This document shows positions 1 to 7,183 of a stretch of DNA of 64,000 nucleotides, one piece after another. Every line of letters starts with the position of its first letter. The stretch's first letter is position 1. The translations under genes and the position numbers were made by a program. Source of the DNA: Azotimanducus sp965220185 (GTDB lineage: Bacteria > Pseudomonadota > Gammaproteobacteria > Pseudomonadales > Azotimanducaceae). Under the pieces are notes generated by a model, which was not told the DNA's origin, did no database searches, and worked only from the letters and a program-made list of their open reading frames with translations. The stretch spans positions 372,001-436,000 of the forward strand of contig OZ244807.1 in NCBI GenBank assembly GCA_965220185.1, written 5' to 3'.

Positions 1-2
1 TC

Positions 3-1337
3 GTCTACGGCACGCTTGGCTGCCCCATTGCCGTGCTCAGTTATCCCATGACGCTGTTCTTGCATCCGCACTATGCGGATGAACTCGGACTCGGACTCGC
101 CGCCATCAGCACGGTGCTGCTGTTCTCGCGCTTGACCGACTTCATCACCGATCCGCTGATGGGGTGGGTGAGCGACCGAACGCGCTCTAGGTTCGGTCGT
201 CGCAAGCCCTACTTGGTGATCGGCCTGCCAGTCATGATGCTTGGCATCTGGAAGCTCTTCATGCCAGTGCCGCCAGTAGACATTTGGTACATGCTGATCT
301 GGAACATGGTCGTTTACCTCGGCTGGACAATCATGGTGCTGCCCTACAACGCCTGGGGGGCTGAGCTTTCCAACAATTACATGGTGCGCGCGAGCATTAC
401 CGCGACCCGTCAGGTGTATGTGATCGCAGGCGTCATCGCCGCGAGTGTCGTCATTTGGATCTATCAGGAATGGCTGAATCGCCCCGACCCCGGCGAAGTG
501 TTGACGGGCATTGGATTGACGCTGCTCGTCATGTTCCCGGCCTCGGTAGTGCTATTGCTTGTTCTGGTGCCAGAGAAGGCAGCGCCCGCGCCGTCGAGGC
601 AGCGGGCTTGGTGGCGCGAGATTTCTAGCATGTGGAGAATCGGCCCGTTCCGCCGCATGGTGTATGTGGCGGCGGCTATCGTCATCGGCGAAGCGTCGCG
701 TCACGCCGTGCTTGTGTTCTTTATGGAGGATGTCTTGCAGGCAGGGAACCGCATCGGGCGCACCTTCATCCTCTACTATCTCATGGGCGTGGCCGCCATC
801 CCTCTGTGGCAGCGCCTCGCGCGCCGCTTTGGCAAGCATCGGTCACTCGCAGGCGCGATGACGCTGTCCGCGCTCATGGTGCTGGCAACCGCATTCCTAG
901 GCGCGGGCGATTACAACACCTTCCTGATCTTCTACGTGCTCAAAGGCGCGACCTTCGGCGCGTTCGCATACCTGCCTCTTGCCATCCTCGCCGACGTGGT
1001 CGATGTCGATACCGCGGTCACAAGACAAAAGCGCGCAGGCCTCTTCTTCGCGGTATTCGGTGCCATCGACAAGATCGGCCTTGCCGTCGGCCTGTTTATC
1101 GCAATTCAGTTACTGAATCTGACCGGCTACGATCCACAGGTCGGACCGGATGCGGCGGGACTGTGGATGATCCGCTTGCTGTATGCGGTCATTCCGACAT
1201 TCTTTTTCCTCTTGGCGTCCTATCTGGTATGGAACTATCCACTGACCAGCGAGCGACATTCGCGGCTTGTGAGCGCACTGCAGCGAAGGGAAGCAAGACG
1301 TTCATTGGAGCTATTTCGGGCGTCTTCGTCATACTGA
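3..1337 (+). CDS. MFS_2 (GPH-type) cation:sugar symporter, 5' end outside window
   Basis: The reading frame is open from the first bases of the window, so the true start lies upstream; the first internal start (GTG at 33) falls inside what should be the first membrane helix. About twelve hydrophobic segments and the loop DRTRSRFGRRKPY after the second one match the glycoside-pentoside-hexuronide:cation symporter branch of the major facilitator superfamily. Members of this family move sugars or related anions across the inner membrane using H+ or Na+. The substrate cannot be read from the sequence, and no catabolic genes follow. The next gene is a toxin-antitoxin module with its own promoter, so this is probably the last gene of an operon lying to the left. 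Family call is firm, substrate unknown. Confidence 0.85.
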   Translation, partial: VYGTLGCPIAVLSYPMTLFLHPHYADELGLGLAAISTVLLFSRLTDFITDPLMGWVSDRTRSRFGRRKPYLVIGLPVMMLGIWKLFMPVPPVDIWYMLIWNMVVYLGWTIMVLPYNAWGAELSNNYMVRASITATRQVYVIAGVIAASVVIWIYQEWLNRPDPGEVLTGIGLTLLVMFPASVVLLLVLVPEKAAPAPSRQRAWWREISSMWRIGPFRRMVYVAAAIVIGEASRHAVLVFFMEDVLQAGNRIGRTFILYYLMGVAAIPLWQRLARRFGKHRSLAGAMTLSALMVLATAFLGAGDYNTFLIFYVLKGATFGAFAYLPLAILADVVDVDTAVTRQKRAGLFFAVFGAIDKIGLAVGLFIAIQLLNLTGYDPQVGPDAAGLWMIRLLYAVIPTFFFLLASYLVWNYPLTSERHSRLVSALQRREARRSLELFRASSSY

Positions 1338-1366
1338 GCGATGGCAACGGCCGCGTTGCACGGTTG

Positions 1367-1407
1367 TTGCTCATGCTCGCGTCACATGTGTATGATTCTT
1401 ACACATG
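1367..1407 (+). promoter_or_regulatory. promoter and palindromic operator of the VapBC module
   Basis: A perfect inverted repeat, CATGTGTA - 7 bp - TACACATG, lies at 1385-1407, about 20 bp before the antitoxin start. A plausible -10 (TATGAT, 1391-1396) sits inside it, with a weaker -35 (TTGCTC, 1367-1372) 18 bp upstream. Autoregulation of VapBC by antitoxin binding to a palindrome over the promoter is known for the family; assigning this palindrome that role is inference. Confidence 0.6.
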
Positions 1408-1426
1408 ATTTTTGCAGGGCCAGCAG

Positions 1427-1705
1427 ATGGCAAGAGTTCAATTGGTGATCGCCGACGATGATCAAGCCCACTTTCTTGAGCAGGCGCGGTTGGAAGGTTT
1501 GTCCTTCAGCGCTTGGCTTCGGGCCGCCGCACGGGAGCGGCTTGAGCGCATGCGCCCTACACGCCGATTCATCGGAACCGAAGAACTGTCCGCTTTTTTT
1601 GCTGCTTGCGATGCCGCTGAAAACTCCGATGAGATGGAGCCTGATTGGGAGCAGCATAAGCAGGCTATTGCCCGCTCCCGGCAAAGTGGCTTACCCGGCA
1701 CATGA
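1427..1705 (+). CDS. VapB-like antitoxin
   Basis: A small charged protein of about 92 residues whose N-terminal half reads like a ribbon-helix-helix DNA-binding domain (short strand MARVQLVIADDD, then two helices with a SFSAWLRAAARERL segment). The C-terminal tail is acidic and probably wraps the toxin. Its stop overlaps the start of the PIN toxin by 4 bp (ATGA), the usual arrangement for translational coupling of antitoxin and toxin. ATG at 1427 is preferred over an in-frame TTG at 1412, because the RHH strand normally begins within a few residues of the start. It should neutralise the downstream toxin and repress the promoter through the 1385-1407 palindrome. Confidence 0.7.
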   Translation: MARVQLVIADDDQAHFLEQARLEGLSFSAWLRAAARERLERMRPTRRFIGTEELSAFFAACDAAENSDEMEPDWEQHKQAIARSRQSGLPGT

Positions 1706-2085
1706 TTTTTGTGGACACTAACGTTTTCATGTACGCAGTAGGGCGAGCACACCCTCTGCGCGCCGAGGCGCGCGATTTTTTTACCGACGCTTTGGTGCGT
1801 CAGATGCCACTGGCGACATCAGCAGAGGTGATGCAGGAACTTGCTCACGCCTACCTCCCTGTGGGCAGACGGGGTACCTTAGAGCGGGCGATGACTCTGA
1901 TGGATGGCCATGCCGTTTCAGTTTGGCCGCTTGAGCGCGAAGATGTCACGCTCGCGGCACAGCTACATGATCGCTTGCCCGGCCTCAGCGCGCGCGACCT
2001 CTGCCATCTTGCGAGCTGTAGGCGACGGAATGTGTCCGAAATCAAATCCTTTGATAAGGCGTTTGTGACAGCGCTGCGAACATAA
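1702..2085 (+). CDS. VapC-family PIN-domain RNase toxin
   Basis: A 127-residue PIN-domain protein. The acidic residues expected to hold the metal ion are visible: Asp in FVDTN at residue 5, Glu in EVMQELAHAY near 43-47, Asp in SARDLCHLA near 98, and Asp in SFDKAF near 117. PIN toxins of this size are Mg2+-dependent ribonucleases that cleave tRNA or rRNA. The gene overlaps the antitoxin by 4 bp and is intact, unlike two other PIN toxins in this window (near 53 kb and 57 kb). Target RNA cannot be deduced. Confidence 0.85.
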   Translation: MIFVDTNVFMYAVGRAHPLRAEARDFFTDALVRQMPLATSAEVMQELAHAYLPVGRRGTLERAMTLMDGHAVSVWPLEREDVTLAAQLHDRLPGLSARDLCHLASCRRRNVSEIKSFDKAFVTALRT

Positions 2086-2125
2086 GGCTCGCCGAGAGCG
2101 TCGTCATGCGTAGTGTCCACAGGCA

Positions 2126-2734
2126 TTAAGCCGCAAACGCTTCGGCGCAGGCGGGGCGCGCGAGCAGGCGCTCCGCATAGGCTTTCAGCTTGGGCATCTC
2201 ATCGGTGACGATGCCGAGCCGGTTCGACATGATGCATGCGTGGCCGAGCTGAATGTCGGCTGCGGTGAATTCGCCAGTGAGGTAATCCTTGCCTTCGAGC
2301 GCCTCTTCGACAGGCGCAAGCGCCCGGCCAAGTAGACGCCTTGCCTGATCGAGCGCAGTCTGGTCGCGGCGTTCAGGCGGCAGCAACAGGGTGTGCACGA
2401 CAATGGTGTTGATGGGTGGCATGATCATGCCTTCGGAGTAGTGAAACCACTGCAGGTAGGCCGGAAACGTCGGGTTATCGACGGCGGGCTTGAGTTTGTC
2501 GGGCGCATGTCGAGCCAGCACATACTCGATGATGGCGCCAGATTCCCAAATCCTGACATCGTCGTCATCCAAAACAGGCACACGACCTAATGGGTGGCGG
2601 GCACGGTGCTGATCGGATTTCAGATCCTTGGGGTGGAAGTCCATGCGATTCAGTTGGAATGGCAGATCGAGTTCCTTGAGCAGCCAGTAGATACGACCAG
2701 CGCGTGAATTAGGGGCGAAGTGCAGGGTCAGCAT
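2126..2734 (-). CDS. glutathione S-transferase family protein
   Basis: The product is about 202 residues: an N-terminal thioredoxin-like domain (residues 1-80) and an all-helical C-terminal domain. Diagnostic features are VPVL followed by an ES-AI segment (WESGAIIEYVLARH), which forms the glutathione gamma-glutamyl contact, and DYLTGEFTAADIQLGHA, the conserved N-capping and hydrophobic-staple motif of GST helix 6. The start at 2734 (MLTLHFAPNS) fits the family; an in-frame extension to 2794 would run into a duplicated relic sequence and adds residues not typical of GSTs. It is probably a cytosolic detoxification enzyme of unknown substrate. It transcribes toward VapC and has no operon partner. 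Confidence 0.88.
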   Translation of the reverse strand: MLTLHFAPNSRAGRIYWLLKELDLPFQLNRMDFHPKDLKSDQHRARHPLGRVPVLDDDDVRIWESGAIIEYVLARHAPDKLKPAVDNPTFPAYLQWFHYSEGMIMPPINTIVVHTLLLPPERRDQTALDQARRLLGRALAPVEEALEGKDYLTGEFTAADIQLGHACIMSNRLGIVTDEMPKLKAYAERLLARPACAEAFAA

Positions 2735-2767
2735 GATGATTCCCGTTGTGTGTGGAACGCGCAGTGT

Positions 2768-2840
2768 ACTTGCCGCCAATCCAGTGCCATGCAACCTGCT
2801 TTACGGAGAAATGCGCGTTTTGCCTGACCAGTCGCCGGAC
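2768..2840. repeat. 73-bp relic copy of part of the PepSY gene
   Basis: This stretch matches 7808-7880, inside the PepSY membrane-protein gene, at nearly every position (about nine mismatches over 73 bp, no gaps). It lies just upstream of the GST gene, codes for nothing here, and ends exactly where miniature-element end sequences begin. It is a decayed fragment of a paralogous PepSY gene or a captured piece of that gene. Confidence 0.75.
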
Positions 2841-2863
2841 AGGACACTAGTATCCTGTGTCAT
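2838..2863. repeat. abutting ends of the IS630-like miniature element
   Basis: CAGGACACTA and TAGTATCCTGTGTCAT, sharing the central TA, closely match the right and left ends of the miniature element at 6285-6563. They may be a residue of excision or internal deletion of such an element, leaving only the ends. Confidence 0.45.
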
Positions 2864-2893
2864 GGCCCGTCTCCCCGACCGTCCTGCGCGGGG

Positions 2894-3446
2894 TCAGTCA
2901 TCCTCCCGGATGGGGATCTTCAGGACGCGAACCGGGTCGTATGTTGCCACGATGAGGTGGTTCTGCCGATCCGCCCGGACATCGTCGTCCGGAATAGGGA
3001 CAACAAATTGCGAGTTATTGACTGTAGTGATCACGCCGTCGCCGCGGTCATACGTCCCACGAAACCGCCGATTACAGATTCTCCTGCTGCCGTCGCGCTC
3101 CCATCCCCCGCTCAATAGGACGGCGGCGCTGCCGACGATAGCGCCATCACACTGAATCCCACCCGGGGGGCAGGCGGTCGTGTTCCACACGTCCAGGCAG
3201 ACTGTCTGGGGCTCGGCCGCCGGGCAGTCGCTGGGCAATTCGAATCGAATGATTACCTGGTTGGCCCGGAGGTTGCCCTCTTCGGGGTCTCCAGCCGGAA
3301 AAACCTTTAAGAGCTCGCCGTCGCTAATGTTGCATCGGGCCAGCACTACCCCCGGCAGGGCGGTCAGGGCGAGCATCGCCAGCAGCAGGAAGGCGGTCGG
3401 CTTAGAGGTGGGGGGGGGGGGGGGTGAACATGGTCATGTTGCGCAT
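2894..3446 (-). CDS. secreted protein with poly-C tract in signal-peptide region (cassette A)
   Basis: From ATG at 3446 the frame reads MRNMTMFT, enters a run of 15 C (3410-3424 on the + strand are G), and then stops at once (P-P-P-H-L-stop). With 14 or 17 C it would continue as TSKPTAFLLLAMLALTALPG, a textbook Sec signal peptide ending near VLAR, followed by about 150 residues of mature protein with several cysteines. The mature domain resembles no family I can name. An internal ATG at 3376 gives only a short signal core. The start region has the same plan as the genes at 4010-4644 and 19850-20585. I read it as a phase-variable exported protein, currently OFF if the tract length is right. 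Confidence 0.6.
3410..3424. repeat. 15-bp G/C homopolymer inside cassette A
   Basis: Fifteen consecutive G on the + strand (C in the coding strand), 22 coding bases after the ATG at 3446. A length of 14 or 17 joins the start codon to the signal-peptide frame; 15 or 16 does not. Long G/C runs are classic slipped-strand mutation sites. Confidence 0.9.
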
Positions 3447-3491
3447 GTTGGACTTCTAGGCAACTGCAAGACCGAGGATTGTAAAACAGAT

Positions 3492-3519
3492 TGACCGGCT
3501 GTGCCAGCTCAGGACATTG
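3492..3519. other. IS481-end-like sequence upstream of cassette A
   Basis: ACCGGCTGT followed by GCTCAGGACATT reproduces the left junction of the intact IS481 element at 4705-4729, including the ACCGGC target sequence. It lies at the corresponding place upstream of cassette A. The rest of the element is absent, so this is either a solo IS end or a duplicated junction. Confidence 0.5.
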
Positions 3520-3677
3520 CCAAGCGCTCGCAGACAGGACTCATCGAGTCGGTGCAGCCGGAGCGTCGCTGACCAATCGTTCTTGGTCGAAAACAAAGGT
3601 GGCCATTGACGGAATTGGTACCTTGCATGCGTCTTCCACATCGAGCGTGACAATGCCAGAGCGAAGCACTTTGTCGA

Positions 3678-3976
3678 TCACAGTCGTGGTATCGGGAAAC
3701 TCCTCTTGCAGCGCGTGTCTTTCTTCAGTGTCACGTCCGACCATCCAGGACCGTCCGCGTCGGCCTGCGGCAGCACCCGCGCGCGCCGCCCCTTCTCGCT
3801 GCCCCCGCTCAGCCTCTTCGCCGTCTCCTCGCAGACCCGACGCTCCTCTTCCGACAAGCGCACCATGTATTTCTTGTTCATGGGGAACCCCCGTTCGCGC
3901 CTTGGCCGGCGCCTCGGACGGGCAGTATGCCGCCCTTCGCCTTAATACACAAATTTAACTGTGGCGGAACACTAGG
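3678..3976 (-). pseudogene. IS630-family transposase remnant
   Basis: On the minus strand MNKKYMVRLSEEERRVCEET, then a stretch ending in QADADGPGW, is the N-terminal helix-turn-helix start of IS630-type transposases. After about 50 residues the frame degenerates and stops at 3678; no DDE domain follows. Upstream of the start, GGAACACTAG near 3967-3976 resembles the terminal repeat (GGACACTAG) of the miniature element at 6285-6563, so this may be the relic of its autonomous partner. A second open stretch (3541-3744, minus) is of unknown origin. The remainder of 3447-4009 shows no gene. Confidence 0.65.
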
Positions 3977-4009
3977 GTTTGGCAATGAAGCTACAACCCA
4001 AGCATCCGG

Positions 4010-4644
4010 CTACTGGTTGCCGCCGAGCAATTCGCCGCCAGGGCCGACTCTCGCGCAGCCCTTGCCGCCCATGAACAGGAAGTAGGCGCTGCCTGCCGTG
4101 CTAAACCCACGTCCAGAACTGGGGGTGATGACCTGTACCACCAGCTCGCCGGGGCCTTGGTTGGGATTGTTGGCATTGCGGTTACTCCAGATATGGGCGC
4201 CAGCCTTCGGCCGCGCCTCGACGATGTTCTCGCCAAGAGCGCCACCGGCGAAGGTGAGGGAATCTCTCCCGCCAAGCACATTCTGCCATGCATTTCTGTT
4301 CACTTCCGGCGTGCGCCACTCCCAACCGGTGAACTCGGCACCGGTGCGGTTTGTATTGCGTGTGCTCAGAAACTTGACAGTCTGGAAACTCTGCCGCGTT
4401 ACGTTGGGATTACTGGAAGACAAAATGACCTTGAAGCGGCCTATCGTGGCGGAATCGCCGCAGCCATCGACGACGGGGCTGCCGGCATTGGCAAGCCGGA
4501 GCGTGCAGGTGCTGGCGGTGCATTGAGGAGGGGGAGGGGGGAGTTGCGCCTGCGCGGTGCCTGCGAGTAGCAGGAGGCAGAGCGCCGCGGGGGCCGTCAG
4601 TCTAGCGGGGGGGGGGGGGGGGTGAATATGGTCGTGCTGTGCAT
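4010..4644 (-). CDS. secreted protein with poly-C tract in signal-peptide region (cassette B)
   Basis: ATG at 4644 gives MHSTTIFT, then 16 C, then a quick stop (P-L-D-stop). With 14 or 17 C the frame continues ARLTAPAALCLLLLAGTAQA, a clear signal peptide with an A-Q-A cleavage site, followed by a proline run and about 175 residues. The mature part is rich in Asn, Thr, Ser and Gly, with cysteine pairs (QCTASTC, DGCGD). I do not recognise its family; it could be a surface or periplasmic adhesin-like domain. The longest in-frame start at present length is a TTG at 4705, but that TTG is the -35 hexamer itself, so it is not credible. The promoter is excellent, so the block is translational. Confidence 0.6.
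4607..4622. repeat. 16-bp G/C homopolymer inside cassette B
   Basis: Sixteen G on the + strand, 22 coding bases after the ATG at 4644. Lengths 14 and 17 are in frame with the signal peptide; the observed 16 is not. Confidence 0.9.
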
Positions 4645-4676
4645 TGTTGATCTTCAGAGCAGATGCTGTTTCGAGA

Positions 4677-4705
4677 AGTTTAAAACAGCGTGAGCGACAT
4701 GTCAA
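4677..4705 (-). promoter_or_regulatory. near-consensus sigma70 promoter of cassette B
   Basis: Reading the minus strand, TTGACA (4705-4700), 17 bp, then TAAACT (4682-4677), about 30 bp upstream of ATG 4644. The IS481 element begins only 6 bp beyond the -35 hexamer, leaving this core promoter intact. Confidence 0.75.
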
Positions 4706-4710
4706 CCGGC

Positions 4711-5952
4711 TGTAGGGGCTCAGGACATTTCGGAATTTTCGGCTGTCGGTTCGGACATGTTTTCAAGGTGGACAAGATACTCGTTGGGCGTTCGGCAGTC
4801 CAGCGCGGTGTGTGGGCGCTGGTAGTTGTGGAAGAACTCGTGCCCGGCGAGCCTTGGGGCGACGTCGGCGACGGTGAGCGGGCCGTCGTACCGGTTCCAG
4901 AACTCGATGCGGGCGGAGCGGTTGGCGCGCTCGACGCAGCCGTTCCACTGCGGGCGGCGCGGCGGCAGGACGTGGAGGGGGATGTCGAGCGCCTCGCAGG
5001 CGCGCTCGAAGTCGGCCATGAACTCGGAGCCGCCGTCGACCTGGATGGATTGGACGGGGAACGGCATGGCGTCGGCCATGGCGTGGAGGAAGCGCCTGGC
5101 GTTGCCGGCGGTGGCGCGGGAGAAGACGCGGGAGGCGGCGAACCTGGAGACCGGGCAGACGGCGCGGAACTCCTTGAGGGACTGGCCGTCGCGGCTGTAG
5201 GTCATGTGGTCGACCTGGATCATCTGGCCGGGGGCCTTGGCCCTGTCGCCGTAGGTCCAGCGCCGCGCCCAGGCGCCGTCGAAGTCGCGGCGCCGCTTCG
5301 GCCTTGCGCGGCCCTCGCAGAAGGCCGCGGGCCTGATGCGGCCGTCGGCGACGGCCTTGGCGAGGATGCGCCCGACGGTGGAGACCGACAGGCCGACGCC
5401 GCGGCGGTCGAGCATGGCCTTGAGCCGGGCCTTGCCCATGTAGGGGTGTTCGGCCCGCAGTTCGAGCACGGCGCGGTCGTCGGCGTCTGTCCAGCGCCGG
5501 CGGCGGACGCTTCGCGGGCGGGTGCTCTTCGGCGCGAGGGCCTTGAGGCCGCCGTCGCGGAAGGCGCGCCGCCAGTCGTAGTAGGTGCTGCTGGCGAGGC
5601 CGATGGCCTCCAGGGCGTCGCCGCGGCGCATGCCGCCGGCGACCATGGTGTCGACCAGCCGGAGCGCGCGGCGTCGCGCCAGGGCGGCCTCGGATTCGGT
5701 GTCGTCCACGGGCGGGCGCTTGCAGGACGGGGGGCAGGCGTGCAACAGTTGCATGTTCAGGCTCCTTGGTTTGTTGGATAAAACAAGCATGCCTGAGCCG
5801 GCGGCGTGGCGCCGTGCGCCGCGCCGCCGGGCCATGAACTCCGGTCGCCTCCGGCTCCCTGCGTTCATGGCCCGGCGCCCCTCCCCCTTCGGTCAGCTCA
5901 TGAGCCTAATTCCTCGGGGAGGAAAGTTCCGGAATGTATCTGAGCCCGAACA
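4711..5952 (-). mobile_element. IS481-family insertion sequence, complete, with target duplication
   Basis: A 1242-bp element bounded by imperfect inverted repeats that begin with TGT: TGTAGGGGCTCAG at the left and, read inward from the right, TGTTCGGGCTCAG. Matching CGGAA blocks follow in both repeats. It is flanked by the direct repeat CCGGC (4706-4710 and 5953-5957), a target-site duplication in the size range of the family. One intact transposase fills the element. Two decayed relatives exist in the window (end at 3492-3519; remnant at 53710-54028). Confidence 0.88.
4720..5754 (-). CDS. IS481-family DDE transposase
   Basis: A protein of 344 residues from ATG 5754, preceded by a good Shine-Dalgarno (AAGGAG, 7 bp before the ATG). 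The N-terminus has a helix-turn-helix region (EAIGLASSTYYDWRRAF) and a second one (GVGLSVSTVGRILAKA). The C-terminal integrase core shows the DDE triad: Asp in IQVDHMTY, Asp in IQVDGGSEF and Glu in WNGCVERANR. It catalyses cut and strand transfer of its own element. The stop lies inside the left terminal repeat. No frameshift or stop is seen, so it may be active. Confidence 0.9.
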   Translation of the reverse strand: MQLLHACPPSCKRPPVDDTESEAALARRRALRLVDTMVAGGMRRGDALEAIGLASSTYYDWRRAFRDGGLKALAPKSTRPRSVRRRRWTDADDRAVLELRAEHPYMGKARLKAMLDRRGVGLSVSTVGRILAKAVADGRIRPAAFCEGRARPKRRRDFDGAWARRWTYGDRAKAPGQMIQVDHMTYSRDGQSLKEFRAVCPVSRFAASRVFSRATAGNARRFLHAMADAMPFPVQSIQVDGGSEFMADFERACEALDIPLHVLPPRRPQWNGCVERANRSARIEFWNRYDGPLTVADVAPRLAGHEFFHNYQRPHTALDCRTPNEYLVHLENMSEPTAENSEMS

Positions 5953-6030
5953 CCGGCAGAGTTGTCCAGTGCGGGATGATGCGCGGCGGAAGGGCTGAAT
6001 CCAGGGCGAAATGATGCTGAAGCGGTAGTG

Positions 6031-6090
6031 TCAAGGATCATTGGCGGATGACGGTGGCAGCCTGAATGGCCAAGTGCTCGGTTTGGCGAG
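6031..6090. repeat. 60-bp relic matching the DUF3604 gene
   Basis: The core GGCAGCCTGAAT plus its flanks matches 46891-46950, inside the DUF3604 gene, with roughly seven mismatches and a small gap. It lies alone between the IS481 element and the miniature element. The other intergenic sequence from 5953 to 6284 shows no gene. Confidence 0.7.
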
Positions 6091-6284
6091 AGGATTCTTT
6101 CGACATCCCCGAATTCATTGCGCCTAAAAGTGCGCGACTATCCGACAAGCAGGAAGCCATTGAGTCGGTAGAGCAATTCCAGCATACAATCCGTCTGCAT
6201 GCAGCGCCGAAGTAACTTCGTTCACGCTTGTGGTGCTCGGAGCCTCTTGGTCAATCGGTGCCGCGTTGTGGTGATTTTCTAACC

Positions 6285-6563
6285 TAGTGTCCTGTGTCAT
6301 AAATAAGTGTGGATTCAGCGCGCAGGAGAAGGGCTGTGGCGAGGCACGCCCCGCAGGGAATACCTGGCCGTATTGCCAAGGGACGCAATATCACATGAAA
6401 CTGGGCCACAGCCCTTCTCCTGCGCGCCCTTCGGGAGCGAGCACAATCGCCGATGGCTGCGTTGCAGCCCTTGGCAATATGCCCGATATTCCCTGCGGAC
6501 TGCGCCTTGCCATCAACGATTGTGCTCACTCTGAACCACACTTATTTATGTCACAGGACACTA
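6285..6563. mobile_element. IS630-type miniature inverted-repeat element (279 bp)
   Basis: Terminal inverted repeats of about 28 bp begin TAGTGTCCTGTG at the left and end CACAGGACACTA at the right, each continuing into a shared AATAAGTGTGG block, so the element starts and ends with TA. Inside, GCGCAGGAGAAGGGCTGTGG (6319-6338) and its complement near 6403-6422 form a second nested inverted repeat, and GATTGTGCTC forms a third. There is no coding capacity. TA-flanked short elements are typically mobilised by IS630/Tc1-type transposases; a remnant of such a transposase lies at 3678-3976. Confidence 0.8.
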
Positions 6564-6685
6564 GCGAGGCAAGGCCGATTTTTGAATATTCCGCGGGGCA
6601 GATGACCTGTTCCGACAACGCCTTCGGCCATCAACCGGGCATCATGCTTGGTACTTTGGGACTGAAGACTGAAAAAGCAGCGTCG

Positions 6686-6892
6686 CTAACGCGCCATGTC
6701 ATGCCCATCAGCGACACGCCGTCCGACATGCTGCGAACGCTTCGCCACGTCGCGCATGGCGTCTTGCTCGTCCTGATGTTGCTGCATTGCAATCTGTGTT
6801 TCAGTTGTGCCATCCACCAACGCTCGATTGATTCGCCCCTTGGGAAAGGATTTGGGATTGTTCAGATCAACTTTGATGCGCATTGTGCTCAT
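6686..6892 (-). CDS. BrnA-like antitoxin, truncated C-terminus
   Basis: The start reads MSTMRIKVDL then SFPKGRIN, typical of BrnA antitoxins, which pair with BrnT. The frame ends after only 68 residues (HVGRRVADGHDMAR). A normal BrnA is about 90-110 residues and ends with a helix-turn-helix or ribbon-helix-helix domain. The remaining frames to about 6631 do not restore such a domain clearly, so the DNA-binding part seems lost. It overlaps the end of brnT by about 26 bp. The toxin-contacting segment may still work, but autorepression should be impaired. Confidence 0.6.
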   Translation of the reverse strand: MSTMRIKVDLNNPKSFPKGRINRALVDGTTETQIAMQQHQDEQDAMRDVAKRSQHVGRRVADGHDMAR

Positions 6893-7148
6893 AACGTGCT
6901 ATCTCCTTTTCGTTGGCTTTGCGAGCTGAAATGATGCGGGTTGCCGTGCCTCGGATCGTGAAGACGATGGCATACACCCGATCTTCAATGGCACCCAATA
7001 CTTGAAATCGGTCTTCTCCGTAGTCATGCCTGCGATCTTGTATTACTAACCGCCTCGGGTCGAGGAACACACGGGTCGCATAGGCGAAATCGAGACCACG
7101 CTCAACCAGACAAATATCACTTTTTGCTTCGTCCCATTCAAACTCCAT
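6867..7148 (-). CDS. brnT: BrnT-family toxin
   Basis: About 93 residues, starting MEFEWDEAKSDICLVERGLD, the hallmark N-terminus of BrnT ribonuclease toxins (EFEWD-AK, then GLDFA-A, VFLDP and a DYGEDR motif). The C-terminal strand RIISARKANEKEIARY carries the conserved R-ISAR. It adopts a RelE-like fold and inhibits translation by RNA cleavage. The start at 7148 is chosen because a perfect promoter places transcription initiation at this ATG; an in-frame ATG at 7166 lies within the promoter itself. It is expressed first, followed by the truncated antitoxin. Confidence 0.85.
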   Translation of the reverse strand: MEFEWDEAKSDICLVERGLDFAYATRVFLDPRRLVIQDRRHDYGEDRFQVLGAIEDRVYAIVFTIRGTATRIISARKANEKEIARYEHNAHQS

Positions 7149-7154
7149 TCGGGT

Positions 7155-7183
7155 TTTATAGGCCACTGGCCTCGATGTGTCAA
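7155..7183 (-). promoter_or_regulatory. consensus promoter giving leaderless brnT mRNA
   Basis: On the minus strand, TTGACA (7183-7178), 17 bp, TATAAA (7160-7155). The ATG of brnT lies 7 bp downstream of the -10, where transcription should begin, so the mRNA would be leaderless or nearly so. Confidence 0.8.

Noticed and set aside
632..1408. 258-codon open frame inside the MFS gene
   Set aside because: Arg/His-rich shadow frame of a GC-rich gene.
3541..3744. Open frame of 67 codons (MVGRDTEERHALQ...)
   Set aside because: It lies in the degenerate tail of the IS630 remnant, with no start signal or domain; mentioned only as unknown.
4645..4705. TTG at 4705 as the start of cassette B, which would make it in frame at 16 C
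   Set aside because: The TTG is the first part of the TTGACA -35 hexamer, so it cannot be within the transcript of that promoter; the extension is also not signal-peptide-like.
4690..5781. 363-codon open frame on the + strand inside the IS481 element
   Set aside because: It is the mirror of the transposase gene in a very GC-rich sequence; its product is Gly/Ala/Val-rich with no domain.
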